Positions 1-10,199 of a stretch of 64,000 bases of DNA are shown piece after piece. How positions within the stretch are numbered: the first letter of the stretch is position 1; each line of letters begins with the position of its first letter. Position numbers and translations under genes: made by a program. This DNA is from Artemia franciscana (lineage: Eukaryota; Arthropoda; Branchiopoda; Anostraca; Artemiidae). The DNA lies in assembly GCF_032884065.1 (NCBI RefSeq), contig NC_088867.1, forward strand, positions 22,884,281-22,948,280. The letters are read 5' to 3'. Under the pieces are notes generated by a model, which searched no databases, was not told the DNA's origin, and worked only from the letters and a program-made list of their open reading frames with translations.

Positions 1-98
1 GTAAAATTTGCGAATATACAACATTCTTGGCTTTCCCATTGTCTGTGCATATACAAAGCCTTATGTACTAATAATGACGTCATATGCAAACGCTCTTT

Positions 99-1315
99 TT
101 ACAAACAAACAAACATGCATACACACAACTCGTTTTTATATAGATAGATAGATAGATAGATATAATACAAAGTAACTGCGTAAAACTTGCGAATATACAA
201 CATTCTTCGCTGTCTAATTGTCGCTGCATATAAATAGATTGTCAGGTTTACCGACTCTCGAACATGCAACGTACAATTGTCCATGGGTAAAACAATCAGT
301 ATTAAGATCAATACCACATTTTCTAATGATTGACCTTGAGCTTTGTTGATGGTGATTGCAAATGCTAATCGAATTGGGAATTGCAATCTTTTAAATTGAA
401 AAGGCAGATCAGTTGGAATCATGGGAATGCGAGGAATAAGAACAGCCTCACCCTCAAAAGGCCCTGTCAAGACTGTGGACTCTATTACGTTTTCCATTGT
501 TTTTTTTTACGGCAAGTCGCGTGCCATTGCAAAGCTTTGGTGGGTTGATATTTCTTAACAATATTATTGGTACGCCTATTTTTAGTTTTAGCACGTGTGG
601 TGGAAACCCTGAAAGATCCACGGAATTTAAAAATTCAGATGGATAATTAACCGCCTCATTTGGTTCCAAAACTGTGTCGACTGACTTGTAAATGACTGCC
701 TGGTCTCGAATCTTGGTCAAAACAATATTGTTGATTTCGTGGACGTCTATATTTTTGGGCGCAAGAATCGCTCTTTCACTTAGCCATTTATTATTTTTAA
801 AATTGTTTAGAATATTCGGAAATACTTTTTCAATCAATTCATTTTTGGACGTCACTAAATTACAGAATTCAGCAGGTAGTTGTATACGTCCTGAAATTGA
901 GTCTACTGGGAGCTTTCCGTTTCCAATTGCCAGCAATTGATCTGAAAATGTTTGACCAGAGTCATCGTTTTGCAATCGGACACGCATATTTGTAGTTAAT
1001 TTTAATGTTTTTACGTATGCCCATAAATTAGAATTTTTCAGGAAAGCATTCATTTCGTCTGCAGGGGTTGATCTAGGTATTATAGGTACCTGAAAACGCA
1101 AGCAATATTAATGTGCTGCCAAAGGGTTTCGAATTCCCTCGCAAATCCTTCAAACATTGATTCAGAGCTTCGAGCGATTTTCTGTGTGCCATTTTGCACT
1201 CGTCCCAAATAATAAGTTTGCATTGCTGCAATACTTTACCCATCCCAGATGATTTGGAAATACTCGTACTGTAGATCACTCGTACTGTAACTTTGTTCAA
1301 GATCCAATTCCACAC
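99..1315 (-). pseudogene. Helitron helicase domain (PIF1-like), motif II to C-terminus, broken
   Basis: Three overlapping minus-strand reading frames together cover the PIF1-like helicase. 1073-1315 has the Walker B region (IIWDECKMAH). 454-1101 continues with PRSTPADEMNAF, TLKLTTNMRVRLQND and the long stretch ending in INPPKLCNGTRLAVKKNNGK. 99-497 carries FPIRLAFAITINKAQGQSLE, the conserved final helicase motif. Frames shift near 1090, near 490 and just after QGQSLE, where the expected C-terminal tail is read in the wrong frame. Walker A is missing: the frame from the central domain jumps from the STSDL region directly into IIWD-like sequence, so a deletion removed motif I. In the family the domain unwinds DNA during rolling-circle transposition. 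Identification is secure; function is lost. Confidence 0.85.
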
Positions 1316-1930
1316 ATGTTGAAACAGCAGCGATACGATTAGGTGAAGGCATTCCCAAATCCTGAAGAGGTTTGTTTGCCATACATACGAACAAATCTTC
1401 TATAATAACTAAAGTGTAGTTATAAATTTCTGATGTAAAATCAAAAGTCATATCTGACGTCTCTAACCGTTTTCGATGGAGTATATCTTCCGACATTTTT
1501 GATTTATATTTTTCCCATAACTCCTTAGGAGCTGATGGAGAGCAAGTTGTTAGTATGATGCCAAACAATGCATGAATTTGACTTGGAGTTGACGTTTTGC
1601 ACGCGTCATTGATGCAGTTATCCCAGTGTTGGTCATTCTCCAATAAATTCAGAGCTTGGCATGCAGTAAGGTAAGTGTCATGTATAGTACCGTTTACAGT
1701 TCTCAAATATTCAAAGGACGTCGGACCGGGTACATTCACCAAAAGTAGGCGTAGAAAGAAGCATTCATGTTGATTGGGGTGAACGGTGTAGAGTCTTCCT
1801 ATCGTGGTATCTTTGAAGATGGTAGGTTGGCCGTCGACTGACTTACCCTGTTTTCAACGTTCAAATACTTTATTTTTAAAACTCCACGCGTAATACGAAG
1901 GCACTTCAGCATACAGCAGTTTTTTTGCAA
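1236..1930 (-). pseudogene. Helitron Rep-helicase linker region, broken
   Basis: The minus strand encodes the segment that joins Rep and helicase in animal Helitron proteins: NVPGPTSFEYLRTVNGTIHD, a region with LLENDQHWDNCINDA, IRALFGIILTTCSPSAP-type sequence and ELWEKYKSKMSEDILHRK. The frame extends upstream of 1742 through sequence for FAKKLLYAEVPSYYAW, but with a stop in the FER.KQG stretch near 1860. Plus-strand copy H2 has the matching region at 5950-6642 with only scattered differences, so both descend from one family. No catalytic residues are known in this part. At the downstream end the reading runs into helicase sequence with Walker A deleted. Confidence 0.8.
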
Positions 1931-2122
1931 AAGAATCATTTTTGCATAGCGAAAAGAAAGCAGTTAACTTTGTATCCGGTGGATTCAGGGCTCTTTGTTG
2001 CACGTTGGATTCCGAAAAATATACACGTTGACCATTCTGTAAATGTACCGCTAAATGAACAACAGCCGGACTACGTTCATGTATCGGAAATGAAAGAGTT
2101 CGCCAAACAGCTTCATTGCTGC

Positions 2123-3068
2123 TTATGTATCTTCCAGCCTAATGAATGCAAATGAATCTCGCAAATGAATGTACTGTTCAGAGCGGAGCTTGGTCGGATT
2201 CAGACGGATATATAGCAAACGTTCTGATTCAATTTTTGCATACATATCAACGACGTATTGGTGAAACAATTGACGGCATTTTAAAATATAATTGTCTTCA
2301 TCCTGCCGAATCATTAGTCTATAGGAATAATAATGCATTGCACTGCATTTCTTATTCATTTCTTTGTTAGTGGCTGGATTCATCAATTTAATATTAAAGT
2401 GATAGCCGTTGACGTAGTTCCAGTAAGCAAAGTCTTCATTGGCTCTGGGGGTGCAACCAGTAGAGGAAGTTTAACTTTCCCTGAGGCGCAAAATATTCCC
2501 ATTGTTTCACCACTAAATTTCAAGGTCTTGCAGTAGGGACAAATTTTAGACATAGTCCCGATTTGAACACATCTACTATAATCATAGACTGGGCTGTACC
2601 AGAATGCCATGCGATAATTTTCACGTTGGTCTTGTGATTCCTCGGCACGCTTTCTTTTGGCATTATCTCTTGAAGCCGCAACCCTGTTTTCACGTTGCTC
2701 TTATGAGTCCTCGACACGCCTTCTTTTTCACTTTCTCTTTTAGCAGCAATTCTGGTTTCACGTCGCTTTGGTAGTTCCTCGAGACGCATTCGTTGACGTA
2801 AATTGCACATTCCTAATCTAGTATTATCTCTTGAAGCCGCAAGCCTGTTTTCACGTTGCTCTTGTGATTCCTTGACACGCCTTCTTCTTTTACTTTCTCC
2901 TTCAGCAGCAAGTCTGGTTTCGCGTTGCTCTGGTAGTTCCTCGACACGCCTTCGTTGACGTAAATTGCACATTCCTAATATGGCCCTTTCTCTTTGAACC
3001 GCAAGCCTGGTTTTGCTTTTTGGTAACATTCTATAACATTGACAGTTGGAAAAATCTTCTCGTGCCAA
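2123..3068 (-). pseudogene. Helitron protein N-terminus, broken
   Basis: Three minus-strand frames cover the N-terminal part of the Helitron protein. 2520-3068 holds a strongly basic and acidic repetitive segment (units such as EELPEQRETRLAA and ESKRRRRVKESQEQREN). 2383-2610 continues with CVQIGTMSKICPYCKTLKF, a CxxC zinc-binding-like stretch followed by a second cysteine. 2123-2386 has NPATNKEMNKKCSAMHYYSY and SERLLYIRLNPTKLRSEQYI, the conserved block before the Rep core. Compared with H2, roughly 190 residues between GTTS and the NPATNK block are deleted, and the whole Rep core with the HUH motif is missing between about 2123 and 1930, where only short out-of-frame scraps remain. Confidence 0.75.
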
Positions 3069-3303
3069 GCTCGCTAAAGCTCAACAATTTATAATAAACC
3101 TCAAATTTCAAGTATCTTTTTTAAGGTTTTCAAACTAAATTAATCTATTGTCAAAATATTTCAAAATATTTATGCATTTCCCAGTTTTTACATTTAAACC
3201 CTCAACACAAAAATACATACAACTTATTTTTATATATATATATATAGAAGATATAATCTGGCGTAACAGACAAAGTGTAACAGACATAACACACAAACAA
3301 CTT

Positions 3304-3723
3304 ATCTATACATATAAAAATAAGTTGTCTGTGTGTGTGTGGGTGTGTCGGGTGACGCCATGTTTTTGTGTTGACTGACGTCATGTTTTCGACTGACGAA
3401 ATTACAGACCGGGACACAGGGAGTATAAATGACGACCAGGACATCTATATATATAAAAATAAGTTGTCTGTGTATGTGTGTGTCTGTCGAGTGACGCCAT
3501 GTTTGTCTGTCGACTGACGTCATGTTTTCGACTGACGAAATTACAGACCGGGACATCGGGATACTAATGACGAAGGAACATCGGCACATAGGGAATATAA
3601 ATGACGACCGGGACACTCAACCGGGACACAAGGAATGTTCGATTAGCAATCACCATCAACAAAGCACCGGGACACAAATGACGACCGGGACACAGGGAGT
3701 CTAAATGACGACCAGAACATCCA
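3304..3723 (+). repeat. Stacked truncated Helitron 5' ends
   Basis: Two short plus-strand fragments begin with the Helitron 5' signature (AT-rich start then AAGTTGTCTGTGTG) at about 3305 and 3444 and break off after about 135 and 280 bases, before the complete element begins at 3724. Both contain TGACGTCA or TGACGCCA sites and GACCGGGACAC repeats. They fill the space between the opposed 5' ends of H1 and H2. No coding capacity is seen. Confidence 0.6.
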
Positions 3724-3775
3724 TCTATATATATAAAAATAAGTTGTCTGTCTGTGTGTCTGTCTGTGGATCAGG

Positions 3776-3903
3776 TGACGTCATGTTTCTGTATTGACTG
3801 ACGTCATGAAATTAGTTGTCGTCATTTTTGCTTTGACGGTGACGTCATTCAAGATATTTAAGACATATGTTCACGTAGAAATCTATTAATGTTTAAGTTT
3901 ACA
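3776..3903 (+). promoter_or_regulatory. Helitron H2 leader: three TGACGTCA sites and a TATA-like element
   Basis: Between the 5' terminus and the first ATG (3904) there are perfect TGACGTCA octamers at 3776-3783, 3799-3806 and 3840-3847, followed by a TATA-like AGATATTTAAGA around 3851. TGACGTCA is the consensus binding site of CREB/ATF-type bZIP factors. The layout (three sites, TATA-like box, about 40 bases, ATG) resembles a compact promoter. The same leader recurs at 9900-10040 and 23760-23870. Promoter function is inferred, not shown. Confidence 0.45.
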
Positions 3904-5514
3904 ATGACTTATGAACTTACCATGGCAAAAGCCGATGAAGATGCTTAAAGAGTCTTTGCCAAAAAACTTGCTGCTGATAGAGAAAGTCAGAAAAGAAAGC
4001 ATGCCGAGGAACTACCAGAGCAACGCGAAAGCAGACTTGCTGCTAAAAGAGAAAGTGAAAAAAGAAGGCGTGCCGAGGAATCAAAAGAACAGCAAGGAAA
4101 CAGGCTTGAGGCTGATAGAGAAAGAAAGAACAGAAAGCGTGCCGAGGAATCAAAAGAACAGCAAGGAAACAGGCTTGAGGCTAATAGAGAAAGAAAGAAC
4201 AGAAAGCGTGCCGAGGAACTACCAGAGCAACGCGGAAACAGACTTGCTGCTAAAAGAGAAAGTGAAAAAAGAAGGCGTGCCGAGGAATTACAAGAACAGC
4301 AAGAAATCAGGCTTGCTGCTGATAGAGAAAGTAAGAAAAGAAAGCGTGCCGAGGAATCACAAGAACAGCAAGAAATCAGGCTTGCTGCTGATAGAGAAAG
4401 TAAGAAAAGAAAGCGTGCCGAGGAATCAGAACAACCTGAAAGTTATCGCCTGGCATTCAGGTACAACCCAGTCGATGATTATAGCTTGAGTAGATGTGTT
4501 CAAATCGGGACAATGTCTAAAATTTGTCCCTATTGCAAGGCCTTGAAATTCAATGGTGAAACAATGGGAATGTGTTGCGCCCCAGGAAAAGTTAAACTTC
4601 CTCTATTGGCTGCACCACCAGAGCCATTGAAGACTTTCCTTACTGGAACTACGTCAGAATCTAAGCGTTTTTTGTCAAAAATCAGAAAATACAACTCATG
4701 TTTCCAAATGACATCGTTTGGAGCCCAAATCGAAAATCCAGATCAATTTATGTCTACTTTCAAAGTAAAAGGGCAAATTTATCATAGAGCAGGGTTCCTT
4801 CTACCATTCTCAGGCGAGAATCATAAATTTTTACAATTGTACTTCATCAGTGATAGAAATTCTGAATTGAATGCACGTTGCGAAATTTCTCCCAACGTTG
4901 AAAGGACAATCGTTTCCCAATTGCAACTTCTTTTCCACGAAAATAATAATTTAGTGCGTCTGTTCAAAACAGCCATCGATTTGATGCCTACTGATACGCA
5001 TAAAATTGTTATTTCCGCTGACAAAACGCCTCCTGGCCAACATGTGCGTAGATACAATGCTCCAACTATCGACGAAGTGGCAATCGTTATGGTCGGTGAT
5101 CAGTTTTCACCTCTAGATATTATTCTTCATAAGCGAAACGCTCAGTTGTTAAGAATTGCTGAAACTCATCGATGCTACGATGCCCTACAATATCCTATCA
5201 TTTTTTGGGATGGAGCCGACGGCTATCACTTTAATATTAAATTGATGAATCCAGCCACTAACAAAGAAATGAATAAGAAATGCAGTGCAATGCATTATTA
5301 TTCCTATAGACTAATGATTCGGCAGGATGAAGAAAATTATATTACAAAATGCCGTGAATTGTTTCACCAATTCGTCGTTGATATGTATTCTAAAATTGAA
5401 TCAGAACGTTTGCTATATATCCGCCTGAATCAGACCAAGCTCCGCTCTGAACAATACATTCATTTGCGAGATGCAGTTATAAATGACGGTAATACACAAA
5501 CGTTGGAAGATTAA
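3904..5514 (+). pseudogene. Helitron H2 protein N-terminus with repetitive charged segment
   Basis: The likely start is ATG 3904, directly after the leader; one in-frame stop (TAA 3946-3948, codon 15) interrupts it. The equivalent codon near 23880 is CAA, so the stop is a point mutation. After it the frame is open to 5514. Codons up to about 4440 encode 20-21-residue repeats of the type RLAADRESKKRKRAEES, highly charged and probably helical. Next comes CVQIGTMSKICPYCKALKF (CxxC), GTTSESKRFLSKIRKYNSCF, then NPATNKEMNKKCSAMHYYSY and the RLRSEQYIHLRD-type block that precedes the Rep core. The frame is lost near 5505 by a one-base shift, and the Rep core continues in another frame. Confidence 0.8.
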
Positions 5515-6008
5515 CAATTTTACCTTCGTCATATGCTGGCAGTCCCCGTCATATGCATGAATATGCTCAAGATGCTATTGCGTATGTTCGTCTCTATGGT
5601 CGTCCAGATTTATTTATTACATTTACATGTAATCAATCTTGGGACGAGGTACTGCAGCTTTTACTTCAAGGACAATCGGTGGTTCATAGGCATGACATTA
5701 CGGCCCGTGTCTTCCGGCAAAAGTTGAAATCACTGATAAACTATATTGTAAAACTTGAAGTGTTTGGGTCAGTGCGATGCTGGATGTACTCAGTGGAATG
5801 GCAAAAACGAGGTTTGCCACACGCACATATACTAATCTGGCTACATAAAAAAATTACTTCGAACGAAATTGATGATGTGATTTCCGCTGAAATACCTGAT
5901 AAAAATGTCGATAAGCCGTGTTTATTTCAGGGAAACCAACGTGCAACAAAGAGTCCTGAATCCACCGGATACAATATTAACAGCTTTTTTTTCGCTTTGC
6001 AAAAATGA
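5515..6008 (+). pseudogene. Helitron Rep nuclease core with HUH motif, truncated
   Basis: After the frameshift the reading continues with LPSSYAGSPRHMHEYAQDA, GRPDLFITFTCNQSWDE and SVEWQKRGLPHAHILIWL. The last contains the H-x-H pair (His codons 5820-5822 and 5826-5828) that binds the metal ion in HUH endonucleases. In the family, Rep nicks the element ends and two tyrosines on a downstream helix attack the DNA. That tyrosine region is absent: after ISAEIPDKNVDKPC the sequence drops into out-of-frame sequence and rejoins the family only at NPPDTILTAFF (about 5950). A deletion of roughly 200 or more residues is inferred by comparison with the family. The nuclease is inactive. Confidence 0.8.
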
Positions 6009-6642
6009 TTCTTTTGCAAAAAAACTGCTGTATACTGAAGTGCCTTCGTATTACACGTGGAATACTAAAGATAAAGTATTTGAACGTCGAAAACAGGGTA
6101 AGTCAGTCGACGGCCAACCTACCATCTTCAAAGATACCACGATAGGAAGACTCTACACCGTTCACCCCAATCAACATGAATGCTTCTTTCTACGCCTGCT
6201 TTTGGTGAATGTACCCGGTCCGACATCCTTTGAGTATTTGAGGACTGTAAATGGTACTATACATGACGCTTACCGTAGTGCATGCCAAGCTCTGAATTTA
6301 TTGGAGAATGACCAACACTGGGATAACTGCATCAATGACGCGTGCGAAACGTCAACCCCAAGTCAAATTCGTGCATTGTTTGGCATCATTTTAACAACTT
6401 GCTCTCCATCAGCTCCTACAGAGTTATGGGAAAAATATAAGTCAAAAATGTCCGAAGATATACTCCATCGAAAACAGCTAGAGACGTCAGATATGACTTT
6501 TGATTTTACATCAGAAATTTATAAATACACTTTAGTTGTTATAGAAGATTTGTGCGTACGTTTGGCAAACAAACCTCTTCAGGATTTGGGAATGCCTTCA
6601 CCTAACCGTATCGCTGCTGCTTCGACATGTAGAATTGTGTAG
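5950..6642 (+). pseudogene. Helitron Rep-helicase linker region
   Basis: In a third frame the plus strand encodes NDSFAKKLLYTEVPSYYTWN, FERRKQGKSVDGQPT, the TIGRLYTVHPNQHECFFLRL block, NVPGPTSFEYLRTVNGTIHD, QIRALFGIILTTCSPSAPTE and ELWEKYKSKMSEDILHRK, the standard region before the helicase in animal Helitrons. It ends in a stop at 6640-6642 after AASTCRIV; the helicase frame starts directly afterwards at 6645, so a short insertion or base change separates them. The stretch is well preserved relative to H1 (1236-1930), with a few scattered residue differences. Confidence 0.8.
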
Positions 6643-6644
6643 AA

Positions 6645-7119
6645 TTGGATCGTGAACAAAGTTACAGTACGAGTGATCTATTGTCGTATGTACAAAATAA
6701 CATTTCCAAGTTAACGTCGGAACAAAAAGACATTTATGATACGATAATGCATTGTGTCGATAACAACGTTGGAGAAATTTTCTTTTTGGATGCGCCAGGA
6801 GGTACTGGTAAAACGTTTGTGATAAAACTGATTCTGGCATCAGGCTGTTCTTATTCCTCGCATTCCCATGATTCCTACGGATCTGCCTTTTCAATTTAAA
6901 AGATTGCAATTCCCAATTCGATTAGCATTTGCAATCACCATTAACAAAGCTCAAGGTCAATCATTAGAAAAATGTGGTATAGATCTTAATACTGATTGTT
7001 TTTCCCATGGACAATTGTACGTTGCATATTCGAGGGTCGGTAAACCTGACAATCTATTTATATGCAGCGACAATTGGACAGCGAAGAATGTTGTATATTC
7101 GCAAGTTTTACGCAGTTAA
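6645..7119 (+). pseudogene. Helitron helicase, Walker A joined to the C-terminus by an internal deletion
   Basis: The segment begins with SYSTSDLLSYVQNNISKLTS and reaches the ATP-binding motif FFLDAPGGTGKTFVIKL (GGTGKT at 6798-6815). About ten residues later the frame changes and jumps to the last helicase block FPIRLAFAITINKAQGQSLE, then [16 protein letters not shown] and the natural stop at 7117-7119. Everything between motif I and the final motif (Walker B, motifs III-V) is deleted. H1 on the other strand retains that stretch. Together they show the family once had a full PIF1-type helicase; neither copy alone can make one. Confidence 0.85.
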
Positions 7120-7626
7120 TTTGTATTTTGGAACCAAATGAAGCGGTTAATTATCCATCTGAATTTTTAAATTCCATAGATCCTTCAGGGTTTCCACCAC
7201 ACGTGCTACAACTAAAAATAGGCGTACCAATAATACTTTTAAGAAATATCAACCCACCAAAGCTTTGCAATGGCACGCGACTTGCCGTAAAAAAAAACAA
7301 TGGAAAACCTAATAGAGGCCACAATCTTGACAGGGCCTTATGAGGGTGAGGCTGTTCTTATTCCTCGCATTTCCATGATTCCAACGGATCTGCTTTTTCA
7401 ATTTAAAAGATTGCAATTCCCAATTCGATTAGCATTTGCAACCACCATCAACAAAGCTCAAGGGCAATCACTAGAAAAATGCGGTATAGATCTTAATACA
7501 GATTGCTTTACCAATGTACAATTGTATGTTGCATCTTTGAGGGTCGGTAAACCTGACAATCTATTTATACGCACAGACAATGGGACAGCGAAGACTGTTG
7601 TATATTCACAAGTTTTACGTAGTTAA
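7120..7626 (+). pseudogene. Second, tandem copy of the Helitron helicase C-terminus
   Basis: Directly after the stop, the sequence for LEPNEAVNYPSEFLNS through INPPKLCNGTRLAVKKNNGK and then [47 protein letters not shown] and a stop (7624-7626) appears. It includes about 90 residues that lie upstream of the C-terminus in a normal helicase, followed by a repeat of the C-terminus itself. So the 3' end of the gene was duplicated, or an internal fragment of another copy was added. A frame change near 7300-7340 separates the two parts. The same order is seen, inverted, in H1. Confidence 0.75.
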
Positions 7627-7630
7627 TTTG

Positions 7631-7800
7631 TATTGTATCTATCTATCTATCTATCTATATAAAAACGAGTTGTGTGTATGCATGTTTGTTTGTTTGTAAA
7701 AAGAGCGTTTGCATATGACGTCATTATTAGTACATACGGCTTTGTATATGGACAGACAATGGGAAAGCCAAGAATGTTGTATATTCGCAATTTTTACGTA
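7631..7800 (+). mobile_element. Nested Helitron-like 5' fragment
   Basis: A (TCTA)n run leads into TATAAAAACGAGTTGTGTG, a variant of the 5' terminus, then a (TGTT)n-like stretch, a TGACGTCA site near 7717 and a repeat of the end of the helicase-derived sequence (GTTGTATATTCGCAA). The same block lies inverted at 1-190, so it was present before the two large copies separated or were duplicated. Confidence 0.5.
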
Positions 7801-7914
7801 GTTTGAAACACATATATTAATCTATCTATATTCACAGGTGGGACACAGGGACACAACTACAATGGCACGTAACTAATATGGCGCGTAACGACTTAAGCGC
7901 GCGGGGGGGCTTTG

Positions 7915-7977
7915 GGGGCGCGAAGCGCCCCACCAACTAGGTGTTGGGGTGGCGCGAAGCGCCACCCCAACAGCTAG
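7915..7977 (+). other. Helitron 3' terminus: two GC-rich hairpins and CTAG
   Basis: First hairpin: GGGGCGC (7915-7921), loop GAA, GCGCCCC (7925-7931). Second hairpin: TTGGGGTGGCGC (7944-7955), loop GAA, GCGCCACCCCAA (7959-7970), 12 perfect pairs. Then CAG and the terminal CTAG (7974-7977). The first hairpin is itself followed by an internal CTAG at 7937-7940, as if an earlier terminus were kept inside the present one. In Helitrons the hairpin near the 3' end acts as the stop signal for rolling-circle transfer. The same double structure recurs on the minus strand at about 13227-13300 and 16067-16145. Confidence 0.85.
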
Positions 7978-10062
<2,085 letters not shown>

Positions 10063-10162
10063 NNNNNNNNNNNNNNNNNNNNNNNNNNNNNNNNNNNNNN
10101 NNNNNNNNNNNNNNNNNNNNNNNNNNNNNNNNNNNNNNNNNNNNNNNNNNNNNNNNNNNNNN
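10063..10162. other. Assembly gap of 100 N
   Basis: Exactly 100 N, a common placeholder for a gap of unknown size. The left flank is the start of a Helitron gene, the right flank is unrelated, so the rest of that Helitron may be hidden here. Confidence 0.98.
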
Positions 10163-10199
10163 CATCCTTCTTTTACTTGTCCTACTAAACGTAAAAACG

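Larger units (their letters stand above)
1..3248 (-). mobile_element. Helitron copy H1, internally deleted, 3' end outside window
   Basis: Read on the minus strand, this block runs from a Helitron-like 5' end (TC at 3248-3247 followed by an AT-rich start and AAGTTGT) through all regions of a Rep-helicase gene to the helicase C-terminus near position 100. The gene is broken by stops, frameshifts and deletions. The last part (1 to about 190) repeats, in inverse orientation, 7610-7800 of the plus-strand copy, including a nested Helitron-like 5' fragment with a TGACGTCA site. The 3' hairpin and CTAG end are not in the window. Helitrons move as rolling-circle elements using a HUH Rep nuclease fused to a PIF1-type helicase; this copy cannot be autonomous. 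Confidence 0.8.
3724..7977 (+). mobile_element. Helitron copy H2 with both termini, non-functional
   Basis: This 4254-bp element starts with TCTATATATATAAAAATAAG and ends with CTAG at 7974-7977. The flanking bases are A (3723) and T (7978), as expected for Helitron insertion between A and T without target duplication. Two GC-rich hairpins precede the CTAG. Inside are a leader with three TGACGTCA sites, a long Rep-helicase reading frame in several frames, a duplicated C-terminus and a nested 5' fragment at about 7631-7800. The gene has at least one in-frame stop, several frameshifts and two large internal deletions, so it could only have moved using another copy's protein. Termini plus coding content make the assignment firm. 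Confidence 0.85.

Noticed and set aside
2520..2610. Separate small gene overlapping the H1 N-terminus
   Set aside because: It is the continuation of the Helitron reading after a frameshift.
3911..4489. 192-codon frame in the Helitron N-terminal region
   Set aside because: It is an alternative frame of the charged repeat; the frame from ATG 3904 continues into the conserved CPYC region and is the true one.
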